From Takakia lepidozioides (Eukaryota > Streptophyta > Takakiopsida > Takakiales > Takakiaceae): 64,000 nucleotides of DNA. Made by a program: the position numbers and the translations under genes. The stretch covers positions 40,440,042 through 40,504,041 of the forward strand of contig CM060734.1 in NCBI GenBank assembly GCA_030704615.1, read 5' to 3'. Shown piece after piece: positions 61,623 to 64,000 of the stretch; positions within the stretch are counted from its first letter, which is position 1; each line of letters starts with the position of its first letter. The notes beneath the pieces are model-generated. The model did no database searches and was not told where the DNA came from. It worked only from the letters and a program-made list of their open reading frames with translations.

Positions 61623-64000
61623 ATGGGGCAGGAAGGCAAGGAGTGGGTGCTCATGCGGACTGCGAGGGCGCCCAGCAACATAGCAGTGATCAAGTACTGG
61701 GGCAAGCGGGATGAGAAGCTCATCCTTCCCATCAACTCCAGTATCAGTGTTACTCTTGATCCTGAGCATCTGTCTGCCACCACAACTGTGGCTGTCAGTC
61801 CCTCCTTCCAGTCAGATCGCCTTTGGCTTAATGGAAAGGTATAATGCTTCTCTTTCAAGTCATTTCTTGTAGTGAGCCATTTTCTTTTTTGTTCCTACTC
61901 ATATTTTTGGATTCTTCATTCGGTTATCTAGTTCAGATGCAACTTATGAACGGGACGGAGCATTTGAACAGTCTTTCATCTTTCCTAGCTGACTTAGTTG
62001 GCGGTACTCTTTCCTGTTCTGTTATGGATTTTCTGATATCGATGCCCGGTCTCGAGAATAGTCAATCCTCTATACCTGGGTGTCATTGCGTGTGGGTGAA
62101 CACTGTAGTGAAATCGGGCTGAGTTTCACACGCTGGTGGGTGAGAGCTCTAGAGTTTCCCTGGGGGTATGCCGTCAAGTGTATTATAGCCTACCTGGACC
62201 ATTGAAGGTGCACATATGTGTTTTGGCGTCTTCAGTTGCAAACTCATTGTTCGGGCTTCTCTGTCATCGAGTTAGGTGAGGGTCATTCCCATTCCCTACA
62301 AAGGAGCTCAACTGTGAGGTTCATGGTTTGATGGTTGGATCGCAGGAGGTGTCGGTGGAAGGGGAAAGGTATAAGAACTGTCTGAGAGAGATGTGCACTC
62401 GAGCAACAGATGTAGTGGATGAGACGCTCGGGGTGGTGATTCATAAAGAAGAGTGGCAAAAAATGCATGTGCACATTGCATCAGAAAACAACTTCCCAAC
62501 AGCTGCAGGCTTGGCTTCGTCCGCCGCTGGATTTGCTTGTTTAGGTGAGGGCTGTGCTATGTGCAACTGTAACATGACAAACCAGACAGAGAAAGAGATG
62601 CATAAATACAGAGGTTTAATCTTCACAATTTTTGATAATACATGAATAGTAGTTTACCGCAACATACCTGTGGCCCATGCAATGCAGGAGAAGATGAGGA
62701 CGAGGTCAATGACAAGAGAGTTGTAAGAATGTATATGGAGTTCATTTGTCACCATGTAGTCTCTGAGAACAATGTGAATAGAGCGGCATTGCAGTTTTTG
62801 CTCTTGCACAGCTGATGGGCGTGAAGGAAAAGTATGAAGGAGAGCTCTCAGCAATTGCACGGTAAGTTATGCTGATATTTCAAGTCACCCATCTGGCCCT
62901 CTAACACAAAAAGAGGATCAGAGTTTCTCTCTTCCATGCTTTCTTGTGAACTTTGTGTGGAGATCAAGATAACTCCCAAGGGATGGCCTAGTGGCACTCT
63001 ATGCAGTGCGTAAGACCAGTGAGCGATACAGTGGTTTGAACCCCTCTTCTAGACTCAGTGGAGCTCTGTTGCAATGGTTATGAAGAGCCCAATAAGTAGC
63101 CTTCTGCTTATAGAGCAATCTGAATATTGCCAGCTACAGCCCTTTCTCGACAATAAAGACTCAGCTATGGTTTTATGGAGGGCTGCAGGCTGGGGTCCGG
63201 AAGTGCGTGTCGCAGTCTTTATGGTGGCTTCGTAAAGTGGAATATGGGTCAGGTGTTTTCACTTTTCTTCTCCCTCTGCTAGTTGTTGTTCACTGTGCAG
63301 ACATAGAACGCAGCTGTTCTTCTCTTTTCTTTGCAGTGCATCCTTCAAGTAGGGGGGTTTACCAACTAGTTCTTTCAATTCTCTGGATGGCACGAGTCAT
63401 GAGCAGATTGGAACCCTTATCTTAGGTGGTCTTTTATGCATGGTGCTGTCCCTGTTTTGGGGAGAGGGAGATGAAGAGGGAAGACAATTAGATTGCAAGA
63501 AGTTTGACGAGTGACTTCTGCTTGGAGAAAGGAAGGAGTCAGATGGAAAGGACAGCATTGCTACACAGTTGGCAGAGCACACCCACTGGAATGACATTGT
63601 CATCATCATTGCTGTGGTTTGTCTTCTTTCATTCATCCCTTAAGCTCCCTTGACTGGTCATCTAGCTCATGTAAGCAGCTTCTTAATTTAATAGAGGACT
63701 AGGAACCTTTCATTATTTGTTCAGGTTGACTCTGACTGATGATTTATCCCAAGAAGCCCTTGGCAGGTTTAAAAGAAATCATTATCATGGATGCAGACAA
63801 ATACACCAACAATTTCATTTATGTCTTCAAAAAAATCCATCTTCATTGCAGAAGTACATTCTCCCTTATATATCTATATAATGGCCAATGAACAAAGTGA
63901 ACTGATTACTTCAACATAACTGTCTATGTTATATCTAACCTGCACTTTGCAGACAGCATCCTCTCTGTCTGAATACATACTGCAATGTGAGAAAGGCTCA
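61623..64000 (+). CDS. MVD: mevalonate diphosphate decarboxylase, 5' part
   Basis: Five exons are visible: 61623-61838, 62346-62544, 62795-62861, 63189-63252 and about 63536-63616. The gene continues past the window. It performs the ATP-driven decarboxylation of mevalonate 5-diphosphate to isopentenyl diphosphate. Seen: [20 protein letters not shown] near the N-terminus, the GHMP phosphate loop [18 protein letters not shown] (residues about 121-138), [18 protein letters not shown], and [11 protein letters not shown]. Phases agree at the first three junctions. The acceptor of exon 5 (AAGGAAG/GAG) is weak and its start is uncertain. The residue before GSGSACR is Leu, where Gln or Arg is more usual. 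The ATG at 61623 ([17 protein letters not shown]) is preferred. Confidence 0.92.
62971..63130 (+). mobile_element. possible tRNA-like SINE in MVD intron 3
   Basis: GGGATGGCCTAGTGGCAC carries an A-box (62984-62994), and GTGGTTTGAACCCC carries a B-box (63033-63043), about 40 bp apart as in a tRNA. The sequence differs from the SINE at 27395 and 44696. No tail or target duplication is certain. Confidence 0.4.

Overview
The window is nuclear DNA of a land plant. The evidence is spliceosomal introns with GT-AG borders, a plastid-type tryptophan synthase alpha with a transit-peptide-like leader, plant-type topoisomerase VI subunit A, a TANMEI/DSE1-type WD40 protein, remnants of PLS-type pentatricopeptide (PPR) repeats and a zf-XS (SGS3/IDN2-like) zinc finger. 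The intron-rich genes, moderate gene density and an HNNL/CDWG kinase remnant would fit a seed-free plant such as a moss, liverwort or lycophyte, but I cannot fix the taxon from this window.

Left third (1-15459): repeat-rich and without an intact gene. It holds a protein-kinase remnant (629-1230) and a family of broken copies of a gene encoding a zf-XS-like finger plus a C-terminal RING finger. These copies form a ~1.3-kb inverted repeat (2952-4240 against 7026-8280) with additional tandem ~380-bp units. Then come a non-autonomous CACTA-like DNA transposon with 3-bp target duplications (9119-10131), scrambled Ty1/copia remnants, and a poly(A)-tailed LINE-like insertion inside one of them.

Central third (15460-41775): five housekeeping genes whose exons I rebuilt by reading frame and splice phase. 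ODR4 homologue (minus, 11 exons, 505 aa). GDP-mannose 4,6-dehydratase (minus, 3 exons, 360 aa). Tryptophan synthase alpha (plus, 9 exons, 343 aa, with one GC-AG intron). TOP6A/SPO11-3 (minus, single exon, 426 aa), head-to-head with a TANMEI/DSE1/GNB1L-like WD40 gene (plus, 13 exons, about 387 aa). Both TOP6A and the WD40 gene start within 342 bp of each other.

Right third (41776-64000): intergenic DNA with a tRNA-derived SINE (second copy at 27395-27582), a strong 30-bp-arm hairpin (44185-44270), duplicated PPR pseudogene fragments and unassigned ORFs (46.7-48.0 kb). An L1-type LINE (50827-60225) is split by a nearly complete chromodomain Ty3/gypsy element (52268-59246, LTRs about 99% alike). 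The 5' part of the mevalonate diphosphate decarboxylase gene runs off the right edge.

The genes do not form a pathway. GMD feeds GDP-fucose synthesis, TSA feeds tryptophan/indole synthesis in plastids, MVD feeds isoprenoid synthesis, TOP6A serves DNA decatenation in endoreduplication, ODR4 is an ER membrane adaptor, and the WD40 protein is a development-linked scaffold. No clearly new biological system was found. The most unusual locus is the self-complementary array of a silencing-related zf-XS/RING gene.
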